Origin: Trichoplax sp. H2
Taxonomy: Eukaryota; Placozoa; Uniplacotomia; Trichoplacea
Direction of reading: 5' to 3'
Assembly (NCBI GenBank): GCA_003344405.1
Contig: NOWV01000005.1
Span: forward strand, 186,001 to 250,000
DNA length: 64,000 bases
The position numbers and the translations under genes are program-made. The notes under the pieces were generated by a model, which saw nothing but the letters and a program-made list of their open reading frames with translations, had not been told where the DNA came from and did not search any database. Positions 12,362 to 28,740 of this stretch are shown here, piece by piece. Every line of letters starts with the position of its first letter. Position 1 is the first letter of the stretch.

Positions 12362-15300
12362 TATTAGTTCCTTGTAGAATTTAAAGAGTTATTATTATTA
12401 GGCTTATTGCAATACTGTACTTTAACTTGTAATTAGTTACGATAACTTCTTATCTTGAATAATTTTCTTGCTATAGTGATTTCTTCTTCTGTTAGATTAT
12501 TTCATGATTCAAATTTAAATAGCGTCATACCGTTATAAAATAACCAATTTTTACTGACAATAGTCAAACCTAAAAGTGTACAATTTTGTTAAATGTAAGA
12601 GATATAACCAGTACTAATGAAAAGACAAGTATACTCTTGACTACTTTTATATTGTCACCAATCGAAAGAAAATACAAGAAAGCAACATACGGTTTTGTAA
12701 AGCTAATCAACGCCTAATACTAGTGGTAGACTAAAATGATAATATAACTTATAAATTAGCTGTGCTAAAGCTTTATTCTTGGAACATACTGTATTGACTT
12801 TGCAATCAATTAAATATAGAAATTATGCAATGTCAACAATTAATTGGTATTGCTATTGAATAGTAAGGTATTGAATTGGACAAAGTGCCATATTGTTACT
12901 GAGATAACGGTGTCTATAGGCAGATTGTAGTCCTCAGTAGCTGACTAATGCAATTTAGCTATGCTGGTCAATGATACTACTAATTTATTCTTTTCTAATC
13001 ACTTGGACAAATAAGAGGACATTTGCTATATTATGCTAACTTGAACTAATTACATTGGAATAGTAGTAAATACTCTTTACGAGCATTCCATATAATAATT
13101 AAATTAATACCTTTCTGTAATTACGGTATATGAGAATAAGAAATTTCATATTGTCATTTTTTAAGGCATAAAATAACCATGTCAACTATTCATTATCACC
13201 TTTTTACTTTCTTATAATCATGAGTAAATTCTACTAGATCTTGTATTATAAAATTTCTAACTGACGATATAATTTTATAATGTAGTGTATGTTAAAAATA
13301 TTAGAATCTAGATGTTCGATATTAGACATACTACTAACTACTAATATCATCTTGTTTAAGTTCTAACCATTAACTTACCGGTAATACAAAATAAAATAAA
13401 GAACTTATAATATCAGATCTCAACAAAATGTCCGACAATCTATAGTAACGTTTCATGTTAACTAGAATTGCATACTTTAACTAGAAGATACCGTTACTAC
13501 ATCAAAATCGATTACATAAACACGAAATTATCTTTTCAAAGATAATTTGAGTTACCATTTATAGTTTACGATATTTGTATAAAATTTATGCATTAGTGTA
13601 GCAACTATAGTACTATTAATCATTAGTCATAGTTTGCAAGTTGCAAGACATATTTTCATACTTAAATGGTTATCTGATATCAAGCTGTTAACCTTAATAC
13701 TAAAGGTGACTTTAAATAGATGTAGAAATGTCTATAGTATGATTAATATTCCACGTTGCAAGTCTATAGGGTACCGTATATGCGTATCCTACTGTTTAAT
13801 CATAACATTAGCGGAAATTTAGACAATCTGTATTGTTATAGAGCTTAAGCAGTTAACTTAATATTAAAACAATAATTCTAACATATTACTCTTCGACATA
13901 TTCGTTAAGATCTATTAAGATTTCTTATCCTTCCAATTTTAGATATTGCTACGGATTGCTATTAATTATAATTCAAAGTACGTTTTTCCCTGTTGCAGAC
14001 AGCGTCAAGCCGTTAACTATATATTTTCTTTAAAAAGTTATATTGGCCTATTTTATGACATAGAAACAGTTTAATGACAATTAATTCTTCGCTCCAGTTA
14101 ATATTAAATGTAGTAATGTGATTAATGAATAAATTTTTCGCCACTTATGATTTCGATGATCACGGTAATAATATGTTAAGTTAAAATTTGAACATATGTA
14201 CACATAGAATTCTTTAAATGATCGATTTTAAGTCTTCTTTTATGCATAAATTGAACATAGCTAATAAACTTTAATTTAAATCTCTACTTGATAGCTAATG
14301 ATACGATTACAGATGTAGTGGACTTCTTTTCAGTTCTATGCCACGGTTACATCTTTGTTTTGCCGATGATTTTGAAATACATAACGTCTTTACACATAGG
14401 ATTTTGTCGATTTATTGGTAATTTCAATATAAAGGATACAAGTGAGTTTCTTAGACAACAATAATAAATACCACCAAGTCCTTGAAGAAGTATCAGTGTG
14501 ATGTATAGTAGACGATGGTATAGCATGATGTAAAAAAGCTTAATTCACAAAAATTGAAACATTCGTACTCGTAAGTGGCCACCTATAACGTACGAATATG
14601 GTAATGTAGGATACTTATCCTCACACAAACACCAACAGTGTTTTATTTGGATATTAATCGTTGATATTTAATTATAAGAAATTTACCAGCTGATGTAGTC
14701 ATAATAAGAGAATTTACGGTAGTACAGTACAGTACTGTTTGCTATCCCGTATAGCGCATTAAGACGTATAATGTTTTTGTGAACTTCTTCGAAACTCGTG
14801 TAGTATAGTAAATACGCGTGTGTACTATTTATGCGTATATCCCTATAATATCAGCTCCAACCGATGATATTACAAATTGCTTAAGTTATTGTACTGTATA
14901 TTGGTTATCAACAATGACATGCAAACTTATTCTTAATGGTTTTATTGCTAGTCTGAAGATTATAACAAATACGTACATTTTAAATAATTCTACAGTATGT
15001 TAATTCAGTGAATTAATTACAAAACAAAAAAACAAATTTCTAAAGAATGTATCTGCAAATGATTACGAGAAATAATTAATATCATTATTTTGTGAGAGAG
15101 TAAGGAATAAAATATGATATTAATAGATTTTTGCATAGATCTAAGGTGATCTACAGCACTTTTTATTCACTAAATTGTATATATCAGTTCTAAGTTACAA
15201 TAGCACCGTAGATATAACATACGCAATTATTTGTAGTTACTAAACATTCGTGGTATAGAGAAAAGGGAAGCCTTATCGATAACAAAATGTATGAGTAGAT

Positions 15301-15643
15301 AGTAAAATATCGATACAATGGTATCCAAGTACGATGTCGCTATAAAGTCATCATAGACTTAGGCATGGTCAGTATATGTCAATACGCAGTACAGAGTAAG
15401 CCTTCTATTAAACAGATGTCAAATAACATTTTCTTAATATAGGTCATCAGTAAAATGAAATGTTCAACATTACATACTTTACAGTAAATTGGAGTGTAGC
15501 ATGTAAGTGCAGAATTCTTAAATTGACAGTTAGTTTGTCCATCGGCATTTACAATCTGTGTTCTAAGGAACTTGTATGCCATATAAAATATTGTAATACT
15601 GTTTTATTGCAGAGAACGAAAGGGCTTACAGATCCGCTACATC
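12362..15643. other. Intergenic spacer, SDR upstream to CK2 alpha 3' end
   Basis: AT-rich DNA upstream of the SDR gene and downstream of CK2 alpha. It has isolated TACTGTA units close to the SDR start (about 12410) and a short run AGTACAGTACAGTACTG near 14701-14717. Short open frames here lack any recognisable protein feature. Confidence 0.55.
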
Positions 15644-19177
<3,534 letters not shown>

Positions 19178-19680
19178 TTTGTTGACGGCGTCCTTCGCGA
19201 TTCCGCTTTGAAAATAGTCTTGAAGGAGTACTGGCAAGAACGATCTGAACTTGATGGAGGCTAATGGCAATGGAGAGAGTTGAAATGGCTAAAATAGACA
19301 ACCATTGAAGACAATTGTTCAATTCTTCCCGCTTATGGAGTTGGTCAGGCAATGACGACGATCAACGAAAGTCCAGTATAGTCGTTGGCGGTTAATGTGC
19401 CTACAAGTAGACTCAGTACTGGCTATGGTATCGAAGAGTCTGTAGTCAAAATGAAGCCACGACGCGTTTGGGTGTACAGTACGCTACGCTAGGAGGATTC
19501 GACTGCATGGAGGGATACAGTCGAGTTTTGTCGGCCTTCTCCCTAGACGGACTATCATACAAAATCCTACAGTGTATCGCCGTGATTGAGTACACTCACT
19601 CTCTTCAACTCCAATCGATTGAATTCAATTGAACCATGCTCGTCACCCGTAACCGTGGTCACCAATCGCTCACAAAGCTT

Positions 19681-19905
19681 ATTGGAGTACAGTAGAAAAC
19701 GCTGTACTGTATGTACAGTACTATACTGTAGATTGGAGTAGAAAACGCTGTACTGTACTGTACTGTACTGTAGATTGGAGTAGAAAACGCTGTACAGTAG
19801 ATTGGAGTAGAAAACACTGTACTCTACAGTATGTACTGTAGATTGGAGTACAGTAGAAAACGCTGTACTGTACTCTACTGTATGGACGGACATTGGAGTA
19901 GAAAG
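19681..19905. repeat. Minisatellite with invariant core and variable TACTGTA tail
   Basis: Six units begin with ATTGGAG at 19681, 19732, 19774, 19801, 19842 and 19892; spacings are 51, 42, 27, 41 and 50. Most units share the core GATTGGAGTAGAAAACGCTG, sometimes with an inserted CAGTA, followed by one to several TACTGTA/CAGTA units. Length variation comes mainly from the tail. Confidence 0.92.
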
Positions 19906-20444
19906 GAGCTTTTCTGCCATTTTGCCTACAGCCAAGCGCAACTCTTTACCTCTACCATGGCTGCATTCTACACTGGACTGTACTATCGTGCATGCAGTAA
20001 GCATCAAATGCAGCCACGATAGTAGAGTCATAGATGAAAGTAGTTGTACGCTTTTACTGTACTATGAAGTCGAATCGAGACAAGAAAGAATAGTTTTCTT
20101 CCAGTCGACGACTCCATCATTTTGTTTGATACTGTATAATATACAGTACTACTGTTAACTCATTTTACTCTACTGCTATACTGTACAATACAGCTCTGAG
20201 TGATACAGTATTATAGTCTGTATTGTATGGCGTAGTCGGTATTGCCATGGGTTTTTTTCATCTCGCTAGTGTATTGCTACTTCGACAGATGCAACATAGC
20301 GCTAGAAGTCCTTAGAAGTTTCTGATAACTCGTGACAAGTCCGTAGGCCAGGCTAGTGTTAATTAATCCCTAATATTATTATTATTACTTTATGATTCCT
20401 GCTCGATTTTTACCAGCAGCAGAATACTCATACTCATTTTTGAC

Positions 20445-20608
20445 AGTACTGTACAGTGTACAGTGAACAGTCTACAGTACCGGACAGCGGATTACAACTG
20501 TACACTGTAGACCCTGTCAGTTGTATGAAAAGTTCTTTAATAGAATCCCTTATTAAACAGTACAGTATACTGTACTGTACTGCACTGTACCGTACTGTAC
20601 TGCACTGT
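20445..20608. repeat. TACTG/CAGTA cluster upstream of PM20D2
   Basis: Two dense blocks, 20445-20480 (CAGTACTGTACAGTGTACAG) and 20559-20608 (CAGTACAGTATACTGTACTG and onward), separated by about 80 bases. Their near edge is about 65 bases upstream of the chosen PM20D2 start codon. Confidence 0.88.
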
Positions 20609-20671
20609 TTACTCCTTCTTAACGTAAGGGCAGTGATCGCTAATCGTTGCAAAATATCTTTCAAAGCTGAA

Positions 20672-21883
20672 ATGGCCGACGTAGAAAAGCTTCGAGAGTT
20701 AGCTACCGCTAATATTGACAAACATGCCGATGATTTATACTCTATCAATCAACAAATACATGCTAAACCTGAAATTGCACATCAGGAAGTTTTCGCTCAT
20801 CAACTTTTAACCTCATTTTTAGCAAAACAAGGCTTCCAAGTGGAACAACATTACGCCTTGGAAACCGCTTTTAAGGCGACGTTACGATGTGGCAAAGGTC
20901 CGAATGTCGCTGTCCTCTGCGAATACGATGCACTGCCTAAAATTGGCCATGGATGCGGTCACAATTTGATTGCTGAAGCTGGTATCGGCGCTGCAATAGG
21001 CATTCAGGCCGCTATGAAAGCGATCGATGAGGGTCGTGACTTTGGTACGCTAACTGTTTACGGTACACCTGCTGAAGAAGGCCTCGGTGGCAAAATAGCT
21101 ATGATTAAACATGGTTGTTTCAATGGTGTTGATTTTGCTATGATGGTTCATGGGAGCTCCTTTGACGCTGGTATCTCCAATTTAGCATCTATGCTCGATA
21201 TAGGTATAACTTATCATGGCAGAAATGCCCATGCTGCATTGTGCCCATGGGATGGGATCAATGCTGTCGATGCTGCTGTTTATTGTTATAATTCTATCTC
21301 AGCCATGAGACAACATTTTAAGCCTACATGGCGTGTCCATGGCATCATCACCGATGGAGGTAAATTACCTAGCATTATACCTGATCAATCACAAATGCAA
21401 TTCTATCTTAGAGCATTGTCTGAAAAAGATCTTCACATTTTGCTAGCCAAATGTGAAAGTTGCTTTCGTGGCGCTGCAACCGCTACAGGATGTACTGTCG
21501 ATATCCAATATCGAAAAGTTCATAATGATCACTATATTTGTATGCTAAATAATCTCTCCATGGCAAATCGATATGAACAACATGCATCTCGTCTGGGTGT
21601 TCAATTTCCCAGTTATGCTCAGCAACTAACATTACCTGCCGGATCGTCAGACATGGGTAATATTTCACAATTGATACCATCAATACATCCTTTTTTCGAT
21701 ATTGGTACTAAGGTTCCCAAGCATAGTAGTGCATTTACTGAAGCTTCTGCTACTGCTATTGCTCACGAAAAGACGTTAATTGCCGCAAAATCGATGGCAC
21801 TAGTTGCCATTGATATCTTTACGGATCCTCAATTTCGCCAGCAAATTATACAAGAATTCAATGATGCTAAAGTTGATTCTTAA
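20672..21883 (+). CDS. PM20D2: M20-family Xaa-Arg dipeptidase-like protein, intronless
   Basis: Metallopeptidase of the M20 family; PM20D2-type enzymes cleave basic dipeptides and repair carnosine by-products in the cytosol. The single exon encodes 403 residues (human PM20D2 436). Metal-site motifs are in order: EYDALPKIGHGCGHN at 84-98, TPAEEGLGGK at 132-141, MMVHG at 157-161, and the late histidine in PKHSSAF at 349-355. The dimerisation (lid) domain runs about 170-290. I begin at MADVEKLRELA because homology starts there. The frame is open for 216 further bases upstream to an ATG at 20456, but that stretch translates the TACTGTA repeats and is not family-like. The lack of introns contrasts with neighbouring genes of 8-16 exons, so retroposition or transfer from a prokaryote are possible. 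Confidence 0.93.
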   Translation: MADVEKLRELATANIDKHADDLYSINQQIHAKPEIAHQEVFAHQLLTSFLAKQGFQVEQHYALETAFKATLRCGKGPNVAVLCEYDALPKIGHGCGHNLIAEAGIGAAIGIQAAMKAIDEGRDFGTLTVYGTPAEEGLGGKIAMIKHGCFNGVDFAMMVHGSSFDAGISNLASMLDIGITYHGRNAHAALCPWDGINAVDAAVYCYNSISAMRQHFKPTWRVHGIITDGGKLPSIIPDQSQMQFYLRALSEKDLHILLAKCESCFRGAATATGCTVDIQYRKVHNDHYICMLNNLSMANRYEQHASRLGVQFPSYAQQLTLPAGSSDMGNISQLIPSIHPFFDIGTKVPKHSSAFTEASATAIAHEKTLIAAKSMALVAIDIFTDPQFRQQIIQEFNDAKVDS

Positions 21884-22345
21884 AAATAGAAATGCGCTAA
21901 TATTATTAACATGACCATAACTATTTTTATATGGACTGAAATGTAATCAATGTACAGTACAGCATAATCGTATCATCGTTAATTTATCAAGCACTTTTGT
22001 TGATCTTCCATGTTATGGCAACAAAAGAAATTTAGAATAGAAAGAATCAAGTTTACTATGTTATCAGTATAAAATCCAAGCAGTGAGCAGTTGAACACGT
22101 TAAAAAGATTTTACTCATTCTCATCAGGAGAACTTATGGTCATGATTGATCATTTTAAGTGCCTGAACTGATGCTATAAGAATTTTGCCGCAAGAATTAT
22201 ACCTCATTTGTTAATTAATTTATATCATATTACCAACACATTGTCTGAAATGGGATTGTTCATAAACAGTTGCAACTAAATTGTTATTATTATGGTATTG
22301 ATATATTTTATACATATATTATAGTGATGTATTAATAATAACTGG
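21884..22345. other. PM20D2 3' flank
   Basis: AT-rich spacer containing the PM20D2 3' UTR and an isolated GTACAGTACAG at about 21952. No other feature is seen. Confidence 0.5.
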
Positions 22346-22376
22346 TTATACTCCTAATTGAGTTAAAAATACTAGA

Positions 22377-22610
22377 CTATCGGCCTTCCGTATAGACAGA
22401 TGCCCTAACATTTCTTGAACGGCTGAAGCTATAAAATAAAAACACAAGGATGAAATAAAAATTGAAAATAAATATATAAAAGTACAGTATAAATGCAATA
22501 TTGGGTTTTGCTCAACTGTTTCATAGTAAAGAGTATGCTGTACGCAATCGTACTACGGTACTTACTCAACTACTACATCATAATAAGAGCGAAAGTTTGT
22601 ATAGCCTACG
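22377..22610 (-). CDS. Possible two-exon 3' end of a small unrecognised gene
   Basis: On the minus strand an exon-like piece at 22566-22610 ends in a strong donor (GA|GTAAGT). A second, at 22377-22428, follows a pyrimidine-rich acceptor (TTTTATTTTATAG). Their phases fit and read VGYTNFRSYYDVVVD then FSRSRNVRASVYTEGR and stop. A second frame of the last exon is also open, to TAA at 22346. A GC-richer patch with ATG and a GTACTGTAC unit lies just upstream at about 22660-22695, but I cannot connect it because a stop intervenes. No family is recognised, and chance is a serious alternative. Confidence 0.22.
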
Positions 22611-23503
22611 CTATTTTAATGTGTAAAATTTTGCTTTAAAATTAAGTTTATTAGCCGGGTCGGCACACATGGCTGTGCGCAGTGTACTGTACCCTTTACA
22701 TTTATGTATTTATTATTGATGTAGTAGCTCATCCTGCGCACTTCATCAGTTTCATCACAATTATTCACTTTAACTATAGTCATTATTATAAGACACCATT
22801 AGATTTATCTATGACTATATAGAAATTATGATTGTACAACTTTGCATAGTTTTATCATTTGATAAACTACTCATAGATGATATTGTTAGCATACGCTATA
22901 TGATAAAGACTTATAATTTTATGGTTGATTCAATGCAATATTACAACAGAGATGCTCTTAACAATAAGCTAACACGATACAAAAAGTATGCAGTACTTTT
23001 TGCATCTATAGTTTAATATGATTACATCTTAATCGGTCTATATTGATGTAAAATTTTAACGCAGCGACTAGATTATAAATTCCCGTAAAAGTTTTACACT
23101 AGTTTTTGTGAGGACTAATTAGTTCATTATCACACTCTTGAACCTTGAAATCATGTGCAATACTATGGTACTAGGATCAACGCTTAACAAACACAATAAA
23201 ACCGAAACAACCATATACTTGAAAATGAATACCTTTATTTGACTGCCGCTATGATAATTAATTGATAAGATAGTGCAAATTTTGTATTGTTACAATTATT
23301 AATTAGAGTAAAGGGTATTACTATCTATATATTATTATCATTTCAGATATCGGCTTTTCAATAAAGTTTTATTTCTATAGATAGCCAATGCCAGGTTAAA
23401 ACATAGACCAGCCCTGGCATACAAGCATCGCATTACATTCAGATAGGACATAAACTGGATTTATTGACGAAATTAGAATTATACTGAGTTCTAATATTTA
23501 TAT
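22611..23503. other. Spacer downstream of DGAT1
   Basis: AT-rich DNA with the DGAT1 3' UTR. It includes a short GC-richer patch at 22655-22695 with a TACTGTA unit. No coding exon is supported. Confidence 0.5.
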
Positions 23504-26500
23504 TTATGCAGCATTTGCCAAGTAGTAATCGTGGACGTACATCAGTATAGCAATGGGTTGCCCAAGAATTAACGAAAGCCATACAGCAACGTTACCATAA
23601 TTACCACTGAGGAATCGCGAGATAACTGAAGCTAAAGGAATCTATAATTCAAATTAAGATTTTAGCTGACTAACAATGAACGTTCTCAATTATATAAATA
23701 CCGAAAAGTATTGATTTCTGTAATACCTGTGCAACCATACCAATGAATGACCACAATCTGAACATTCTTAACGGTACACTTACCAGGTACTATTAATATG
23801 GTGACGAATGATACAAATTAGACCAATAGATAGTATCGCTTTAATAATTCAATATCACCACTAAAGAGATATACTAACTTCGTGAAAAAATGCTGATATC
23901 AAGAAAACCACTGTTGAAGCTTGTGAATTACGAAAACCAGCCTTTAGCATTGGCTTGTAAACGTGCCTATATAAATCAAAAACATTGCTTTACTTAATAT
24001 TATTAATTGATACTATAACAGTAGCAGATTGATTGACTATTACAATAACAAATGCCAAAAAGTTGAAACAACAATCCTTAGGTAAACTCATAATTAGCGT
24101 TTACCTAGTTGCCCAACGATGGACTGGAATATTCCAAGTTCGCCAAAAATATGGAATAGTTTCAGCATTCCTTCAAAGTATGCAATAAAGTCAGATGTAC
24201 TTATAACAGCTCTTCATTTATGATTGTATATTCTAATAAGTTTACAAAGTTAATCCGTAATGTATTTTACTCTATAGATAAGACTTGAGCGGTCTCTTTA
24301 AAAGCACTATTTAATCAAATAACTACTTGTATAGAGTTAAAGGTAGATTGCTAAATATTTAACTAACCACCAATCTAGATAAAATTGTCTATCACCAAAA
24401 TACGTAATTTCTCCTAGAATATTTAGGTAGGAATGAAAGTAACAGTAGAAGAATAGCAGCCAAATGAAATGATTTGGGATCTATCAAGAAAATGAATAGA
24501 TAAGTATCACGTAAATTAACTATTACAGCACTCAACCCAAAGTCAACAATTATAATGAACTTACTGCCAATTTTAACATTCTTTCAATCATACGATAATA
24601 GTCCATTTCCTATTATTAAAAAATGCAATAATCTATTCATTAGCAAGAAGAATCTCGATCGTATCTTAGAATAAAATATTCAGATTCATACATCAAAGGG
24701 CTGCATTGAGTTCACGACTGCAGGGATCATCCACTGTTGGATTAACCCCATTATAAGTTGTAACAATAAAACCTACAAAAACATTTTAATGGTCAGTATT
24801 AAAAGTAGGGAATAATTTTGATTAATTAGTTTTAATTATTATAAATAGCAAAAGACGTTTATATTTACTAGTTCCACTATCCTACGAAGTAGAAAATTCT
24901 TTCTTATGTAAGGTGTTTTAGGGAAATTAAGTTCATAGCAAAGAGTCGGAACAAACATGAAATAGTATAAATCTACAAACAGATGCGTTAATGAAATGAA
25001 ATTAAGATTAGAAATTTTATCAATGCTTTGTTATCTTTTGATTCTATGAACAAGAGCCCAAATATAACTTAAAAAGATCGTAATGGTATTTATATACCTT
25101 TTAAGGTCAGATTATTCGGGTATTGAACTAAATCTTTGGGATGAACGTCTTTGACAGCTTTAAGAACTAATAAAAATATATATCAATATAATTATGAACC
25201 TTTACAATTACTCTACATAATACGAATAATAGCAATAGTAAAGCTTAACTAGCAAATAATATAGTCAATAGTTAGCTTTGACGTAGTTAGGAATTAATTA
25301 AACTAACTCTGCACATCAGGTGTTTTCTGTTTCTTGGACATTTTATCTTTACGACACCATCTATTGACATCTTTATAGGAGATTAGCTTAATAAATGCCA
25401 TGCTATACGTAGAGCAAGCAAGCGATGACCAAACTAGAGGATACAGTGATTTTATAAATTAATATTTCGTGAAAGAAGGTAATGCAAAAAAAGATATCAT
25501 TTTAATTATATCATTTCAACAAGATGATATGTTATTGGTTTCTAATAATTGATAATCGCTACATTGATATAGTTTCTTAACTTCTTAAACACTTTTTTGG
25601 TTAATTATAATTATTAAAACATACTAGGCGTAGGTTGATAAACAAATACGTAGACCAATGGAATAATTAAAATAAAAAAGCTGTTGATAAAGTGTAGAGC
25701 AGAGCCAAGTGATTCCTGTATATATGACTAAGGGATAAATAAGACCGATTACAATAATTGAAATAAAGAATTAGCTATTACAGTGAGCGAATTCTAGGTC
25801 TCCATATGTAGAAAAAGATGCGTTTAAAATTTACTTTAAGAGAATTTAGATTGCATCCTTTACCTTAGAAAGGGCTAATTCTGTGATATATGCCGTCAGA
25901 ATCATGACATTACTAACTGTAAATAGAGAATATAAAATATACGATGACCATAAATGCTTTAAACATATATCATAATTATTATAATATGTTAGCGATTACA
26001 TTGATTAATATTAGTACAATAGCAGTTTCATGGTAAATTAGGGTTGATTTTGTTAATTTTGTGACCACTGTACAATGAATAAGCAATTACTATAATTATA
26101 AAGAGTCGGTCTATCATTTTACTAACAGCTAATCAAAGCCAGTGCTCGTACGTTGTGAGGATCTCGAATTAGATATTCTAACCATTGTGTTGGGTCCACA
26201 AGAACTCCATATCTAATAAGCAGTTGAAGTGATACCGCATTTTTCATCGTTAGCAAGAGTAAAGATTAAAGGCTAAATATCTTGTATATCTATTTCATCC
26301 AATCGTATTAAATAATCCCTTTATCACTACAGTGTATACAGCATAAGTAGTATTCGTGAATGGTGAACAGCACACTTGAATTATGTACACATAACATAAT
26401 CAATAGTCTGCCTATGACATTGCAAACGATGCTACGCATACGCAGTCATTGTATTTTTATAGATATCTACTGTATACTTACTTTAATAAGTTATCCAGAG

Positions 26501-28570
26501 CTACCCTCATATTTGATAATATCTGGAACAGTTAGATGACAAATATTAAGGAAATATCATCCATTTATTATCCACGTATTTTTGAATTCATTAAGACATA
26601 GACAGTTTATTACTGAGGCTTGTTATCAATTATCATCAATAAAGAAGAAATCGAATATTACCGCGGTTGTAGCGTATACGAGTATATACGCGTATATTAC
26701 GGTTTGGATAAATCTCATGTCATATTTTATTATACTATGCTAATATATTTAATTCAAATTTTAGCTGAAACTGATGGTATTTCGATTTCTGTCTATGATT
26801 ATACAATGAACAATGTAGATGTTCATCAATACTAGACGATAGCGCTAAGACCGACTCACCAGGAGAACGATGGCTAAATTAATAATTCCACGATAATTCT
26901 GAAAGCCAGAGCCAGTATGAAGATAAGAATCTTGCATAATATGACACCTACAATAAAAATGATAAATATTAATTCAGTAAGGGTAAAATTTAAAATTAAT
27001 GGCAATAAATTTACGAATTATTCTACTCTAAGAACACGTAGACTGATCCATTACTGGTTTCTGCTGCATCATGTCAAGTTAATAAAATTAGCTTTGATGC
27101 CTAGGGTATTAACGCAATTTCTAATACACGATAATCTTAGGTAAGATTTCAGCAAGATCCAGCAGTACAGATGATCGTATTTGTCTAATCCTTGTTGTAA
27201 CGAGGTGAATAAAGTAAGAGGTCAAAATGTGCAATTTGCATCCTGGTCAGTATACTCGTAGTGCACTGTACGTATGTGATACGCGTAAGGCCAGTGAGGC
27301 CTAGAGTAGCTGTCATGTTTTTGTAGATCTGTAAAAATTGATATTGTTTTATTTCATTGACGCTCATAATCTTTCTATTTTTTGCTTTTAGACGCGTAGT
27401 TATGCAGTACCGTAATACATAAATATTAATCATTAGTTCTCGTACCCTTAAGGGAAGGGGTACTTTATGTGATTCATATTAAATAATACATTAAACGTCA
27501 ATAACACACTAATCATAACATTAGAAGCAAAATTGATTCGATTCGGTGCATTTTGGATAACTGTAGATGGCACAAGTTGAGTTACCTGTCAGTGCCTTGA
27601 TGCTTGTTCGTCATCAGTCTATTACAATTACAATCGTGATTTTCTTGATCTATTTTAACTATTTCAACTCGTACAGAGTACTACAGTTACGATAGTGGGC
27701 ATCCTTCCTTAAAAGGATTACTGGATATTGCAACCACTTCATATAGTATAGAACACCGCAGGTACTATTTTGGATATCCTTTTATTAAGCAAAGAATGTG
27801 GCACGTCTTGCACGGTATAAATAACATGACCTTTTGCTGCGTTACATTGTCAATACTCCGTCTCTAATTGCAAGGTTGTATTGTGCATTCTGTGCTTACT
27901 TTCAATGGTTCTATCCATGATTTACGAGCTCAGCTACGATATTTTATAAGAGGAAGATGATGGTTGAGCCATTAGGCTTGAATCTTGCTCAATTTGGCTA
28001 TGATGACGTCGTCGTTGTCAGTAAATCGTTCTAAATCAATTGTTTATTCTATTTCAGCATCTAGAGCTGATGGATGATTCATTACCCTACAGTACCGTAC
28101 TCGTTTGATCGCCAAGGGAATAATTATAGAATGATTGAGAGAAAGAAAGATCATTTCTCAATGCGTCGAATTGGTTGAATCGACATCATCAGTAGAGCGC
28201 ATAAGCAATTTGCACCTTTCATGGCTGCAATAGGCGTACAATAACACATGTAAGAAAGACATCCGAGATGTACATTCTTTAGCTACTCTATCACTATAAC
28301 GACAACTACTGTCTGTATAATCCTTTTCTTATTGTTGTCATTATTCTTGATCGATGGAATATTAAGCAATCCTTCTCCAGTCATGTACGCAAATGAAATG
28401 ATACAATTATAATTCACTTACGGTTTATCGGATAGCTTTGATTTTTTCAGTAGCAATTGATCATCAGCTTTCTTTTGTAGCAGTACATCGTCTGATCCTA
28501 ATCCAGCGATCGATTTCCGATGGCGTAGAGTTGTATTATCATTGCTATCATTAGTCTTGTCAGAAGACAT
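23504..28570 (-). CDS. DGAT1: Diacylglycerol O-acyltransferase 1, 16 exons
   Basis: Membrane-bound O-acyltransferase of the endoplasmic reticulum that joins acyl-CoA to diacylglycerol, the last step of triacylglycerol synthesis. ATG at 28570, TAA at 23504. Resolved exons: 28422-28570, 26860-26947, 26482-26522, 26127-26212, 25864-25916, 25625-25715, 25308-25433 and 25098-25157. Eight more lie between 24960 and 23504, and phases fit all the way. The product is about 463 residues (human 488). Diagnostic stretches: CHIMQDS and [15 protein letters not shown] (N-terminal segment), [50 protein letters not shown], the MBOAT motif FYLDWW, the putative catalytic histidine in SAFFHE near residue 396, and [19 protein letters not shown] at the end. 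Intron 1 is about 1.5 kb. The upstream region carries a GGGGTCA inverted repeat and a TACTGTA cluster. Confidence 0.95.
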
Positions 28571-28740
28571 TATTGATTCATCAGTCTGTATTGGAACAGG
28601 GATATCAAGCCAAATAGGGAAAAATGGATAAATAGTTTACAGTTAATAAATGATCGTTAATGACTAGTTGATTGATTGCTGGTGTTGCAAAATTATCCAA
28701 ATCAACAATGATGAAATGGCTTAATTTTCCATCGGGATTT

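Larger units (their letters stand above)
19178..20671. promoter_or_regulatory. Divergent intergenic region, CK2 alpha / PM20D2
   Basis: About 1.5 kb separates the start codons of CK2 alpha (-) and PM20D2 (+), so it should contain both promoters. It is less AT-rich than its surroundings and carries a minisatellite and several TACTG/CAGTA runs, including 20140-20230 and 20445-20608. I cannot place a TATA box or start site with confidence. Long open frames crossing the repeats are judged repeat artefacts. Confidence 0.6.

Noticed and set aside
19567-20031. 154-codon minus-strand open frame
   Set aside because: It is a translation of the minisatellite (YSVFYSNLQYST repeats) with no other support.
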